Shown: in pieces, positions 46,501 through 57,258 of the stretch | Numbering within the stretch: position 1 is the stretch's first letter | Layout: the number at the start of each line of letters is the position of its first letter | NCBI GenBank assembly: GCA_009193035.1 | Contig: SWDT01000006.1 | Location: forward strand, 1-64,000 | DNA: 64,000 nucleotides | Source: Halicephalobus mephisto | Taxonomy: Eukaryota > Nematoda > Chromadorea > Rhabditida > Panagrolaimidae | Direction of reading: 5' to 3' | Notes under the pieces: model-generated | Seen by the model: only the letters and a program-made list of their open reading frames with translations | Told to the model about the DNA's origin: nothing | Databases searched by the model: none | Made by a program: the position numbers and the translations under genes

Positions 46501-49500
46501 TGATGGCCATTGTTAGGTCGTTGATGAAGGCAACTGAAGCCAGAGCGACCACCAGCTCGATATTGGTTATTTTCGCTTCATACTGCAGGTCCACAGCTGC
46601 TTGGACGGGCTTCAACTCCAAATCATCAAAGTTGATTTCGTAATAGAGCTGTCCGGAAAGTTCAAAGGCTTCCAAGGACATTAGATGATGACAAGTCAAC
46701 GCCACAAGCATCTCATTCTTTGAGGGCATGAGGAGCTTCTTTTCAATCACATCCACTTTGATCGAGTTCAGATTCAGTGTGAAGACCAGCCCGAAATGCA
46801 TCTTCGGGAAAAGGTCGAGTCTCGCTGATTCCAGTTCCATTTCAGAATAGAAACTCCAGAAGAAGACCGACAGGGTCAACTCCATTGCGTTCACGTCTTC
46901 CACATTCTTCTGGACTCCCGAAGAAATCGTTGGATCCCTTCGTTCTTTGTACTCCTTGTGGGCTTTGAGAATCCAGTGATAAAGGTCCATTGGTTGATTC
47001 TCCGATCCTCCTATACTCGTGGCCGTTGAGGCTCCCCTTCGATGCCCTGGCTGGAATGGTCTTCCTCTTGGAGTCAAGTTATCCGAGGCTCTTCTGGCTG
47101 AATTGACTTGTTTTTCTGGACTGCCATCGGCTATGGGTAGCAGTAGCTGATTCTGTAGACTATCATCTTTTGATTTCTCTTCTTCTGTTGGAGTCGTTTC
47201 CTCCACTTCTGTTGATTCAACCACACACTTGTACTTCTCGGCGATAGCGTGGTCAGCGAGACTAATCTGATTGCAAATAACCGTCTGCCAATGGGATAGA
47301 AGGGAAATCATCGCGGTCTTCCTCGTTTTTCTGTCAGGGAACTTTTCATTCCCACATATGGTTTTCTCGTAGTAGAATCTCCCTTCTTCTTCGCTGGAAA
47401 TAAACTTTAACAGGATCAACATGAGTTTACAGGAGGGACAGGAGGAAAAGTGTCTGTAGTAGAGCTTAACATCCCCTAGGGCACTTGCTCTCTCCGGAAG
47501 TTGTGTTTGGACATCGTGCCAATCGAGTGCCTCGGCGAGTACTCTTATCATTGACAGCTCCTTCCACTCTTCTGTCTCGTTCAGAATGTTCTCAATCGTC
47601 TTGGAAATCTTTAAGCTCGGATAAATCCAGGAGTTGATGCAGGCCGACAAAACTTCGTAGAAACTGGGTTCCTTCGACGGATCTTCTCCATCCAGAGGTT
47701 TTCCCAAGAAAGATTGGATGTGAAGTGACGGAATACCGACTTCCAGTTTGTCCAGTTGAGCAGTATTTATGTTTTTCTTCAACAGGTTACAGACAACCAG
47801 TTTGAAGTCCACAGTTGGCAAACTGAGGTCAAATATGGGTTTAGCTTTCGTCCCCATGATCGTCTTGGAGTTCATGACTAGAGACTCCCAGTTGGTGGAG
47901 TAGTTGATTGGGACTTTGTTGTAGACCGAATCAAACCGCTGTCTCTCCACGACGTGGAGAATCTGGAGCTGTGTCTGCATCAGTTGCCATTGGAAGATCA
48001 TCTTCCTCTCCTCTCCCGGTTTGTTAGTTGTCTTCGCCGTCAGTTGGCTTTTCTCAGAGACGAGAATTGAGATAGAGGTATCAGAATCAGTCTTGGTGGT
48101 TTCGAAATGAGACTGGAAGGTAGCCAACTGGAATTCAGGGAAATTCAAGTTTACATGGATCCCTGTTGTCCTCATGAATCCGTCTTTCTGCTTCATAATG
48201 GAGGATGTCAGAGGCTGTTTGTGGTGTTTGCTGGAGCATTTGTCGTAGATTCCCTGGAGGAAGTAGGCTGGATGGATGGTCTTCAAATAGTCAGACACTG
48301 AACGGAGCAATTCCTCTACAGCCTCAATTGCCAGAGGAGAAATGAACATATGGAAACTGTCTCCCAACTGCCCTCTAACATAGACGGATGTAGGTTCTCT
48401 TCCCCAGTCAATTTCTGAGGGAACTTCGGTGGCGAACTTCTGAAGTCGATTGTTGGAGGCGATGGGACTCATCGAAGACGAGGGAGTTATGTCCTTCTTG
48501 ACCAAACTGATGTCGGAAACTCCTTCGGAAACCTTCCAAATTCTTACTCCATTTTCCAGAATCCAGTCACCCAATGAATATTCTTGTTCCAATGCAGGGG
48601 GATCTCCAGAGAGATATTCGATAATGTAGTTGTCTAAGAAATTTGTGTAATCCATCATTGCTGAAGGGGGTGTCTGTTCTGATTTGGCCGAGACAAAAGA
48701 CGAGTCAGATTCTCTTCTGACAACCTCCGGATGGTCCTCAGAAGCGAAGATTTCGACCAAAGTCTTCAAACCGACTCCGTAAGAATCAGAAAAGAGAATA
48801 CTCTGCAGGAACCCTGGTTGCTCTCCGTTTGAGGTAAGTGTAGGGGTGCTGTACTCGGACAGTGGCTCGAGTAGGAATTGCTGGCCGTTTCTGTCCTTTT
48901 CGCCGAAGAATCTGGAGGCTCCAAAACACCCACATCTTTTCGAAGACTTCTCCCAGAGGAAGTACAGTCTGGGGAAGACTCGATCGTGCTTTTGAAGGAA
49001 GATCCTTCTTTCTTCAAGGAGCCGGAGCTTGGACTCGGATATCGGGATCTGGACATCAATGCTGATCTAAACGAATTCTTGGCTATCTTAAAATACTGAG
49101 AGTAATCGAACCTCTCTAACTTGGATGAACCCGGACTCCAACCAAATGTTTTTCTCCGGAACTTTCGCAAATTGCCTCAGCTTCACAGAAGGCAGAGAAA
49201 CAACCAGATTCTCACTAAAGGAACCACAATGAGCGTTGCAGAAGGATAACTTGAAGTGATCGGCACTGGTGTGCAAAGTCGTCCTTCCATCCAGAATGAA
49301 GAGGTCACAGGAATCCAAGGAAATTCTGAGGAGCTTGTATTTCAGCTAAAATTGTTCAAGTGATTGTATCCCAAAAATGCACTTTACCGTTTCAGAAGAC
49401 TGACAACTCTTCTGGAAGGGTCTCGGGTCTCCCGTAGGAGTAATTATGGGTCTTCCGCAATGTCTGATGTTCTCAAAGTGCTGACAAAGGTCCAATCTGT

Positions 49501-52236
49501 CCGGAATCTCTAGTTTCTCGTCCTCGTTCAACGTCAATACCAACAGAGTGTCGACGAACTGGATCAGAGAGATTAGCTGGAAAAGAATTAACTGATTGGA
49601 AATGAATTAAAGTCCAGAAAAACCTGAACAGGATGTAATCTTGCGTTGATTTTGCCCAAGACAATCTCCATCAACCAGGCGTATTCCACCATTTCCACTT
49701 CCCACGGGACTCCGACGTCCGAATAGAGTCCGTGGCCTCTGAATTGAAAAGCGGAAAGAGAAACGACCCCGTCTTTCACGTTTTCGAAGGATTCTGACGG
49801 ATAGAAGTATCCGGCGACTGGGCCGAGTTGGACTTGGACAAGGCACTCATGATGGACTTTCTTCAGCTCCACTGCCAACTCCTCAGTTACCAGCAGAGGA
49901 CATTGATCCGGTTCCTTTGTCGCAAACTGTTGTGAATGACTCAGACAATGAGCCTTGATGTTGAAGACCTTTAGCCCAAACTGAACGTCCATAGTCCGGT
50001 AATTCTCCGGAGGAAGTTGCTCCCTTATCTTCATCCTGGCTGAATGAAGGGGTTTATTGGCGACATCCGATATCTGGTCATAGCTCCCGAAATAGTTGTC
50101 TTTCAAGTCCAGTATCATTTTGATCACGATTCCAGAAAGAAGGACTTCAGAGTCGCCTATCCCAAGGTCTAGCTTCAGCTGATCCGGCTCCAACTTTGCA
50201 GGATGATCGATGGAGGGAGGGAGCCAGGAGAGGAGGAACTTCTCATTCAAGTCCGATTCTACTTTACTGGCTATTGGATGGAACACGTAGTTGCACTGGA
50301 GGTTGACGGACTCGGTTCTCCAGATCTCTATCCAGTCGAAGCTGGAGCCAAAAGCCACTCTGGATCTTTCTGTGAACAGCTTGTAATTCGCAGAGTTGTG
50401 CAGAGCCGTGAAGACGGACTCGGTCGGAGCTTGTGGAGGGATCTTGACCCTCAGTGCTAGTTGATCCATCGCTCTGAAGTCAAAGTCGATCGGTATTGTC
50501 TCCGGAGCAAAGTCCACAAAGGGCAGAGTGAAGGACCCGGAGAACTGATTCCCGACGATTGCAGCCACGACATTCTCTGTAGCTACTGTGGAGGAAGTGT
50601 CGACCCAGTTCTTGTCGTTCAACACAAGCAGCGCTTCGAACTTGTCGATGACGTTGATGGAAAAGGACCAAGTGTATGGCACAAACTTGCACAGATCGGA
50701 CTTTGAAGAAGCTGTCCAGGCATTGATCAGATCCGTGAAGAACCGTTTGTGGTCCCAAACGATCCAAGTGGAGATCTTGTGAAGTTCCAGGGACAAGTGC
50801 CATGTCTGAAGAGCGTTGAAGGTCCTCGGGTACTGGACGGAGACGTTGAATCTCATCGTCTCGCAATCAATCAGGTTCCTGAGGGGAAGACTCGTGGTGG
50901 ATTCCATGCAGAGGAGACATCCCTTGAAGTTGGTCACAAAGCCCTGTTCCGTTGTGATCCAAGGCACTGTGAACTCAAAACTGCTGCCTTGCTTGACTTC
51001 AGTGTGGACGTAATTCAGTTCCTCCGCTCTCATGAACCAAACGTCGATTGTAGCTTCTTTCAGAAGAGAGACACGGACATCGTGCTGGAGGTAAATCCTT
51101 CGTTGGCCTCTTTTTGGCATCTCCGTGACTGCGGCCGTGGAGAACTCTGGGGGGTAGAAGAAAGAATAAAGCTCCTCCCTCTGCTTGTCGGCCCAAGGAC
51201 CATAGGAGAACACAGTGTTGCTGTCGAGTCTCCAGATGGACTCCCACACAGGGACGTCCTCCACTTGAGACTGGACTTCCGACTGAACGAGTCCGAGCAA
51301 GTCCTGGTGGTAGAAGCAGGTGATCATTGCAGACTGAAGAATGGCGAACCCCTCTCCCATTGTTCTGGGGGGATCCTCGAAGCCGTCCCCGACGTACCCG
51401 TTGGATTTGACTAAAGAAACCCGTACATTCTCCATCGACGTCTCCGATTTCAACATGCATCTGTCCTGGTCGTTGGAGGCTTTTGTCAAATAAATCTTGG
51501 ATTGCAGATTTTCAAACACAGTAGCGAAAGCTGTTGGCATCACATGATTCCCACAGATGATTCTCCCGGAACTAATATCTACTTTTATAAATCCGGACAG
51601 TCTCCAGAAATTGTTCCACCACTCATCAAGTTTATCCGGAGGTGGTTGATGTCTCAATGCCCTCTGTTTCGCCGTGGTGTTCACAGAGACGTCCTCCCCG
51701 AGGACTTCAGACAGGGCTCGGGCAGCCACACTCGACCCCGTTGTCTTGAGGGCTTTACGATAGAGGGAGATCCGGTTGTAGAAATGAATTTTGAATCCAT
51801 TCAGAGAAATATGGAGCCTCGAGGAGTTCATCGCCTTAGGGGGTGGGATTTTCCCAGGGACCAGACTCCAGTAGGAGAAGATGACCCATCCATCGTTGAC
51901 ATGAACACACATGTCGTCGTCTGTGAAGGAGACGTTCCTGAACATAATCTTGCCCGCGAGAACACTGATCGAGAAGGACCCGATCCGGACTTTGACACTG
52001 CTGGACCCCATTCGCCATTGTAGGAATCTCGAGACTACCACTGCCAGAATGGAACCCACCACTCTGGAGAAGTAAAAGGTAATGAAGACGATGTAGATGA
52101 TGCAAACCAGAAGGACTCCCAGGAGCAGGAAGAAGTTTATCCCCGGCTCTTCCCCTTCCCACTCACTCTCGAGATCCTGCTTGATGTCAGAGAATAACTG
52201 GAATGTGTCGTTCTTGAACCTCTCTGCTGTCGACAT
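40535..52236 (-). CDS. lpd-3: Bridge-like lipid transfer protein BLTP1/KIAA1109/Tweek (3789 aa)
   Basis: Seven exons close in frame (11370 nt): 52236-49624, 49576-49388, 49345-49121, 49086-48855, 48813-41009, 40960-40778, 40657-40535. The N-terminus has a membrane helix (residues about 34-56), then SRVVGSILAVVVSRF and VRIGSFSISVLAGKIMFRNV with FTDDDMCVHVNDGWVIF, which match the BLTP1/KIAA1109 start and not BLTP2 or VPS13. A Ser-rich linker (SRSRYPSPSSGSL) precedes the giant exon of beta-rich groove repeats. The last exon encodes DHRTTIPKVMQRGVLDRCDA, the conserved FSA-type end. Members are rod-shaped proteins that carry bulk phospholipid between ER and plasma membrane; worm lpd-3 loss causes lipid-storage and cold-sensitivity defects. 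The final intron (40658-40777) begins GC instead of GT, and the 48 nt intron 40961-41008 is stop-free and in phase. Only the exon 4-5 junction is less certain. Confidence 0.93.
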
Positions 52237-52267
52237 GATTAAATAACAATAATAATAAATTAATAGA

Positions 52268-52279
52268 CTAGTTCATCTA
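52268..52279 (-). other. Putative trans-splice acceptor of lpd-3 with minimal ORF
   Basis: TCTATTTTTAG ends at 52277. The next bases are ATGAACTAG, a two-codon ORF, 32 nt before the lpd-3 ATG at 52236. The acceptor quality is good, but the function of the mini-ORF is inference. Confidence 0.4.
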
Positions 52280-52569
52280 AAAATAGATTTTGGGTTCACT
52301 TGACTCTCACCACGAACAACTCCAAGTATCGTTTTCGACAGTAACGAGTGGTCCAACCTCGATCCAAAGACAGTAATATGTCGGATAATTTATCTTTAGT
52401 GTGAAAAAATCCGTTCGTTTCAAGGCCAAATGCAAAAAGTGAGCGAATTGGAAACCAAAACAAGTGTTCACAATCAATACACTGTACAATGAGGCACGAA
52501 AACGGTTTGTAAACAGCGCTTGGTCATCGTTGCTATTATGAAAGTTCAATTATGTCGGAATTTGTGTTG

Positions 52570-54030
52570 TTAAGCGCTTATCCGCTTTAATCTGAGAACG
52601 ATCTCTGCAAAAGTCGGTCTCGAGAGGGGATCGAGAGCCCAAGTGTCGCCCATGAGTTGCGAGATCTGAATAGGACAGCCTTCCGGAGGCTCCATCCTGT
52701 AGCCCTGCTCAATGTGCCTCACGACGTCTTGTATCGGCTGAAAGTTGTCCTTCTGTATTATTTTCGATAGTATTCTGAATCTTATTCAAGCCGAAAAACT
52801 TACAATTCTTGGATAAGGGACCCGTCCGAAGCTCCAGATTTCCCACACAAGAACTCCGAAGCTCCAGACGTCGGATTTGTTGGAGAAATGGCTGTGTCGG
52901 AGGGCTTCCGGGGCAGTCCATTTAATCGGGAACTTCCCTCGGACCGAATCGTTGATCGGTTGAGTGATGGACTGAGCCAGCCCGAAATCACTAATCTTTG
53001 CAACGAAATTTTCGTCGAGGAGAATATTTCTGGCGGCAAGGTCCCGATGAACGAGATGCTTAGACTCCATATAAGCCATCCCATCAGCGACATTTAGGGC
53101 GAATCTGAGTAGCTGGGATCGTTCCACCTGGTGTCGTCCCCTTGACCTCAGGAAATCCACAAGATTCCCGTTCGCCATATACTCTGTCAACATATAGACA
53201 TCTCTAGATTCGTCCATCACGACGCCGATCAGGGCTACGAGATGCGGATGATGGAGGTCTATGATGAACCGAGCCTCGTTGAGCAAGTCACTGGCCATCC
53301 CATTTTTGAGCAATTTGATTGCCACTTTTCGGGAACCGTAATATCCAAGTAGCACATCTAAAGTCCACACATATCAGTCAAGACCTGCAAAGATTAAGTC
53401 ACCTCCAAACTCTCCATGTCCAATGACGTCTCCAAGTTGAATCTCACTTCTGGGAATCAAAACTCTGGCTCTTCTGAATTCCGTTTGTCTTTCTTCCCAG
53501 TTTGCCGATTCACATGATAATTTGAAGGCGTCGGAGACCAATGGTGTTACTAATCGATGACACAAACCATCTGCATCTCGTTTGTAATGCTGAAATGATT
53601 AAGTCAGCAGAGAATGAGAAAAGACAACGAACCGAGACAAGCTGAGTCAGGTTATCAAACATTTCTTCTTTATCGCAAGAGAGTTGTCCATTGATTTGGT
53701 ATATTCTACAAATAAACCTGAATTAAACTCACTGCGGTTATAGGCAAACCTGTAGTGTTCGACTTTGCTGTTACATGCAACACAGAGCGTGTAATCCCCC
53801 TTGAAATTAGTCGAGTTCCGAATCAGAAACGTGCCATCTGACCGGTTCCTGAGCAATCTAAAATGTGCATCCATATATCAACTCGGTTCCAGATGTACAA
53901 CTCACTTCTCGGTTTTATCTCTGGATATGTCACCGTGGAAGAATGGCATCTGAGAGTCCTCGGTGAATACAATGGGTTTGATAGTCGAGCTCCCATTGAT
54001 GGCACCATTGTGGAGAGAATTGGTTATCAT
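52570..54030 (-). CDS. csk-1: C-terminal Src kinase lacking an SH3 domain (about 409 aa)
   Basis: Six exons (54030-53906, 53857-53750, then four more ending with stop 52570-52572). An SH2 domain starts at [17 protein letters not shown] with the phosphotyrosine-binding Arg in GTFLIRNS. The kinase domain has G-loop IGHGEFGDV, VAIK lysine, [11 protein letters not shown] and [10 protein letters not shown]. The activation loop between DFG and APE has no tyrosine, as in CSK and unlike Src, and the tail ends after the helix region (RLKRISA). CSK phosphorylates the C-terminal tyrosine of Src-family kinases and silences them. Only 26 residues precede the SH2 start, and no SH3 exon exists in the 386 bp up to the ACK gene. 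Reading in frame back to the acceptor at 54048 is open (ASEEA), so a distant upstream exon cannot be fully excluded. Confidence 0.88.
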
Positions 54031-54050
54031 GGCCTCCTCGGAAGCATCTG
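54027..54050 (-). other. Acceptor site and ATGA-overlapping upstream ORF of csk-1
   Basis: A CAG acceptor after T-rich sequence (54048-54050) is followed at once by an ATG whose seven-codon frame ends in TGA at 54029-54027, overlapping the CSK start codon as ATGA. If the acceptor is the spliced-leader site, the message begins with this upstream ORF and translation of CSK would need leaky scanning or reinitiation. Confidence 0.4.
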
Positions 54051-54416
54051 TAATGAAAGTAATCAATCAAGGTGAACAGACTCCACTTTCCGAGTACTCA
54101 ATGCAAATAAAAAACGAAGACAATCTTGAAACAAGTCAAAACGTGTCGCGCGAGAACTGTGGGTCCGTATCCTGGCGTTCTCGGCCTGAGTAGAAAACCC
54201 GTTCGTCCGTGTAGGAACGCCCTGAAAGACAATTGACTCCATTGAGTGTGTACGCCCGTTCGATCTCAATCTGTGAAACGATCCGACTTGGCAAATGACC
54301 AAAATCTTTATTTACACTTTTACTTTTCCAACATTAATAAGCACGCTATCGACTGCCCGTTTTATTTTGAGCTGACAATATGACCGGTACAACCACTTCC
54401 AACTTTGAATTATGCA

Positions 54417-57258
54417 TCAGAGCTTCACAGGCTCCTTCTGTCGCAGACTGGAGAGGAACCCGCTCTCCACTTTGTGGGCCTCAATTTTGTTCTTCATGAA
54501 GGGCTTCGGGGGGACTGCAGGGGCGGAGGGGACGGGGGGAATCTTCTGGTTCTCGTAGTTGCGCTCTATGGTCGAGCCAGGACTTTCCGGGGGAGCTGAG
54601 GCTCGACAGAACTGAGTCCCGGCGATGACAGTCAGTTCCGTGTTCGTCGTGGAGGAACTGTTGCTGCTTCTGGACAGTGTGTTCGACCTCTCACTCACAG
54701 GAGACGTTGATTGGAGTTTGTTCCCACACTCCACCAGGAACTTGTACGCGGATTGGGCCTCGGGAGTCCACTCCTCCTGTTTCTTCTCCTCAACGGCCTT
54801 GCTGAATTGCCCAATACTCAGATTGGCCAGCTTCTGGTCAAGTTCCTGCTTCAACAAGGAGGTCTTGCTGGCCTTTTTCTCGAGGGTCCTCTGTCTCTCC
54901 AGCTGCCTCTCCGCCTTCTTGTGTTGCTCGTTCGCCAACTTCTGCAAGGAGTCGAACTCGGCCTTGCCCATGTAACTCAGAACCCCGTTCTCCATGTCCT
55001 TAGGCGATATCCCGTCCACCTTCGATTTGGCTCCGTTCAACAGAGGTCGAGTGTCAGAAAAGTCCATACTCTCGTTCGTCTGGATGGAGAAGTTAGTTAT
55101 ATCCTGTTGAAGCTCGCTTAGCACTTGATCCAGCACCGATTCCGGGTTGCTGGACTCTGTAGTCCCTCCTGAATTCGTAATCGTAGTGGAGTCATCGGGA
55201 ACGTGATGAAGGAGCTGATTCTGTCGATTATGGAATTCGGCAGCAATTTCTGCTCCTATGGTTTTTCTGTTGATGGAGTTATTCGGGGACAACTGAGGGA
55301 GTTTGTTCTCGATTACAAGAGCGGAGTTCCGAGTGGGTTTCGGGGGAAGTACAGGGGCCTGAGGAGGACTTGATACTCCTCGGGGGAACAGAGGAGGGGG
55401 TTGCTGTTCCAGGGAGTCCAAGTCGACTGGAAATACATTCTTCTCGCTCGAGATGTGTCTGATCGGAGTACCTGGAGATACCGGCAATTTCCTCGGGGCG
55501 GGTCTCGGAGGGACCTTGGCTTCTCCTTCGGTCTTGGCGGGAAAGGGTGGAGGCAAAGCCTTCGAAAGCTCATTCTTGTCCACTTGAAGAAGCCCGAAAC
55601 TCTGTCCGTCGATCCCGACATGGCACGTGTGTCTGACGTCACCTTGGGGTTCGCTGATCATCAATTTCTTCTTCTCTGGAGGAAGCTTGCTCTGCTTCAA
55701 GTCTTTTTTCTTCACAATCGGGGCATTCTTGAAGTTGATCACCCCAGGATTGGGGGACTCAGCCCCCAAATAGGCCACGGTGTCTGCTGGCTTGAAAAGT
55801 CCTACTTGACCGTCCTTCATCGCCCCCAACCAGTATTCCCCGTTCAAGGACCCCGTAGGACAACGATTGATCAGGATGATAATCTCGTCCTGGTTGAAGC
55901 GAAGGAGGTTCCTGCTTTGTTCAAAGGATTCCGTTATCGTAACTAGTAACTGAGGCATCATCGAGGGAAGACATCCAACCAGATCGTCAAAGGTAGGTCT
56001 GTCTTCAGGGTTATGGGACCAGCACTTTTGCATTATCGTGTAGAACTCGACTGGACAAGCTTGTGGACAGTCCAGTCGTTGGCCTTTCTGATCTATCGCT
56101 TCGAGGATCTAAATAACCAAATTTACTGCTGAATAAGATCGCCAACATACCTGAGCCCCATTGTACCCTCTCCAGGGCATCTCTCCGTAACTGAACTCTT
56201 CCCAGAGCGTGACTCCGAAGGACCAGACGTCTGACTTCTCTGTGAATCTCAGGTAATTGATGCACTCAGGAGCACACCAGGCGATGGGGAGCTTCATCGA
56301 CGGATTGAATTCACTTTTGTAGTAGTCCTCTCCCACCCCCAAGGATCTGCTGAGACCAAAGTCGGAGATCTTGACTTTCTCGGCACTGAAAACGAGGACA
56401 TTCCTCGCAGCCAAATCTCGATGGATAAGCCTCTCCTTTGCTAAATACTGCATTCCTTTCGCAATCTGGATCCCGAAGGAACAGAGAACGTCCACGGGGA
56501 AAGAATTCCTCAATGCCGGCTTCTGAACACACTCCAGAAGACTTCCACAGGGCGCCAATTCAGAGACTAACATGACTGCTTTCAAATCTAGCACAACTCC
56601 ATACAATCTGACGACATTCTCGTGTCTCATCTTGGTCATGATGGCTGCTTCTTGAAGGAAGCTCTGGTAATTAGCTATTAATTTCTCCGGGGGAACACGT
56701 TTCACCGCCACCTGAATATCAAGAGTCATATAAACATCGGACTTCCTAGATGCTCACCTGAAGGACTTCTCCGTTGCTCTGGGTCCAAGAAGAGAGGTAG
56801 ACATGGCCAAATTCCCCGACTCCGAGTTCTTTACACAACTGAATACTATCCACAGGAATGACGTGTTGCTCTTCGTTGTCCATCGAGTTCGTGTTTATGT
56901 AGTCACTTGTCCTAGAGTCTCCTCTGCCAAACACCTTCCTCAGTTTGACGAATACTCCGGATTGAGGAAAAGCTTTGGAATAAGCCTGTCTGAGTCGCTT
57001 CTGCTCCGGTCTACTCATCCCGATTGAAGTCAGGTCCTTCTCCTCTGTGTAAGCCAAATCTCCGGCGTGTCGCAGTTTCAGAACGTTCTTCATCGGGTCG
57101 TAGTATCTAGAAAACCCATTCTTATTACTTCCTTACTCATATAAAACTCACCTCAACAAGTCAGCGTCTCTCAAGAGCTGCTGAAGAGGAATGATCTGAC
57201 TGGAAGTAGGATTACCGGAGGCATTGTTGACTCCATTGCCCGTCTCTTTGGATTTCAT
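54417..57258 (-). CDS. ACK-family non-receptor tyrosine kinase (902 aa)
   Basis: Four exons, 57258-57152, 57106-56758, 56711-56151 and 56108-54417, close in frame (2709 nt). Order: N-terminal SAM-like region (DLTSIGMSRPEQKRLRQAY), tyrosine kinase ([32 protein letters not shown], activation-loop YYK, PIAWCAPEC, which is typical of ACK/TNK2), an SH3 domain directly after it (DEIIILINRC, YWLGAMKDGQVGLFK), a CRIB-like Cdc42-binding motif (ISEPQGDVRHTCHVG, about residue 495), proline-rich stretches (PPRPAPRKLP), and a coiled-coil-prone segment (KKAERQLERQRTLEKK). ACKs act downstream of Cdc42 and EGFR in endocytosis; the worm has two, sid-3 (needed for dsRNA import) and ark-1 (an EGFR inhibitor). 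The CRIB-like motif favours sid-3 but I cannot decide. It is the first gene of the minus-strand run. Confidence 0.9.
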
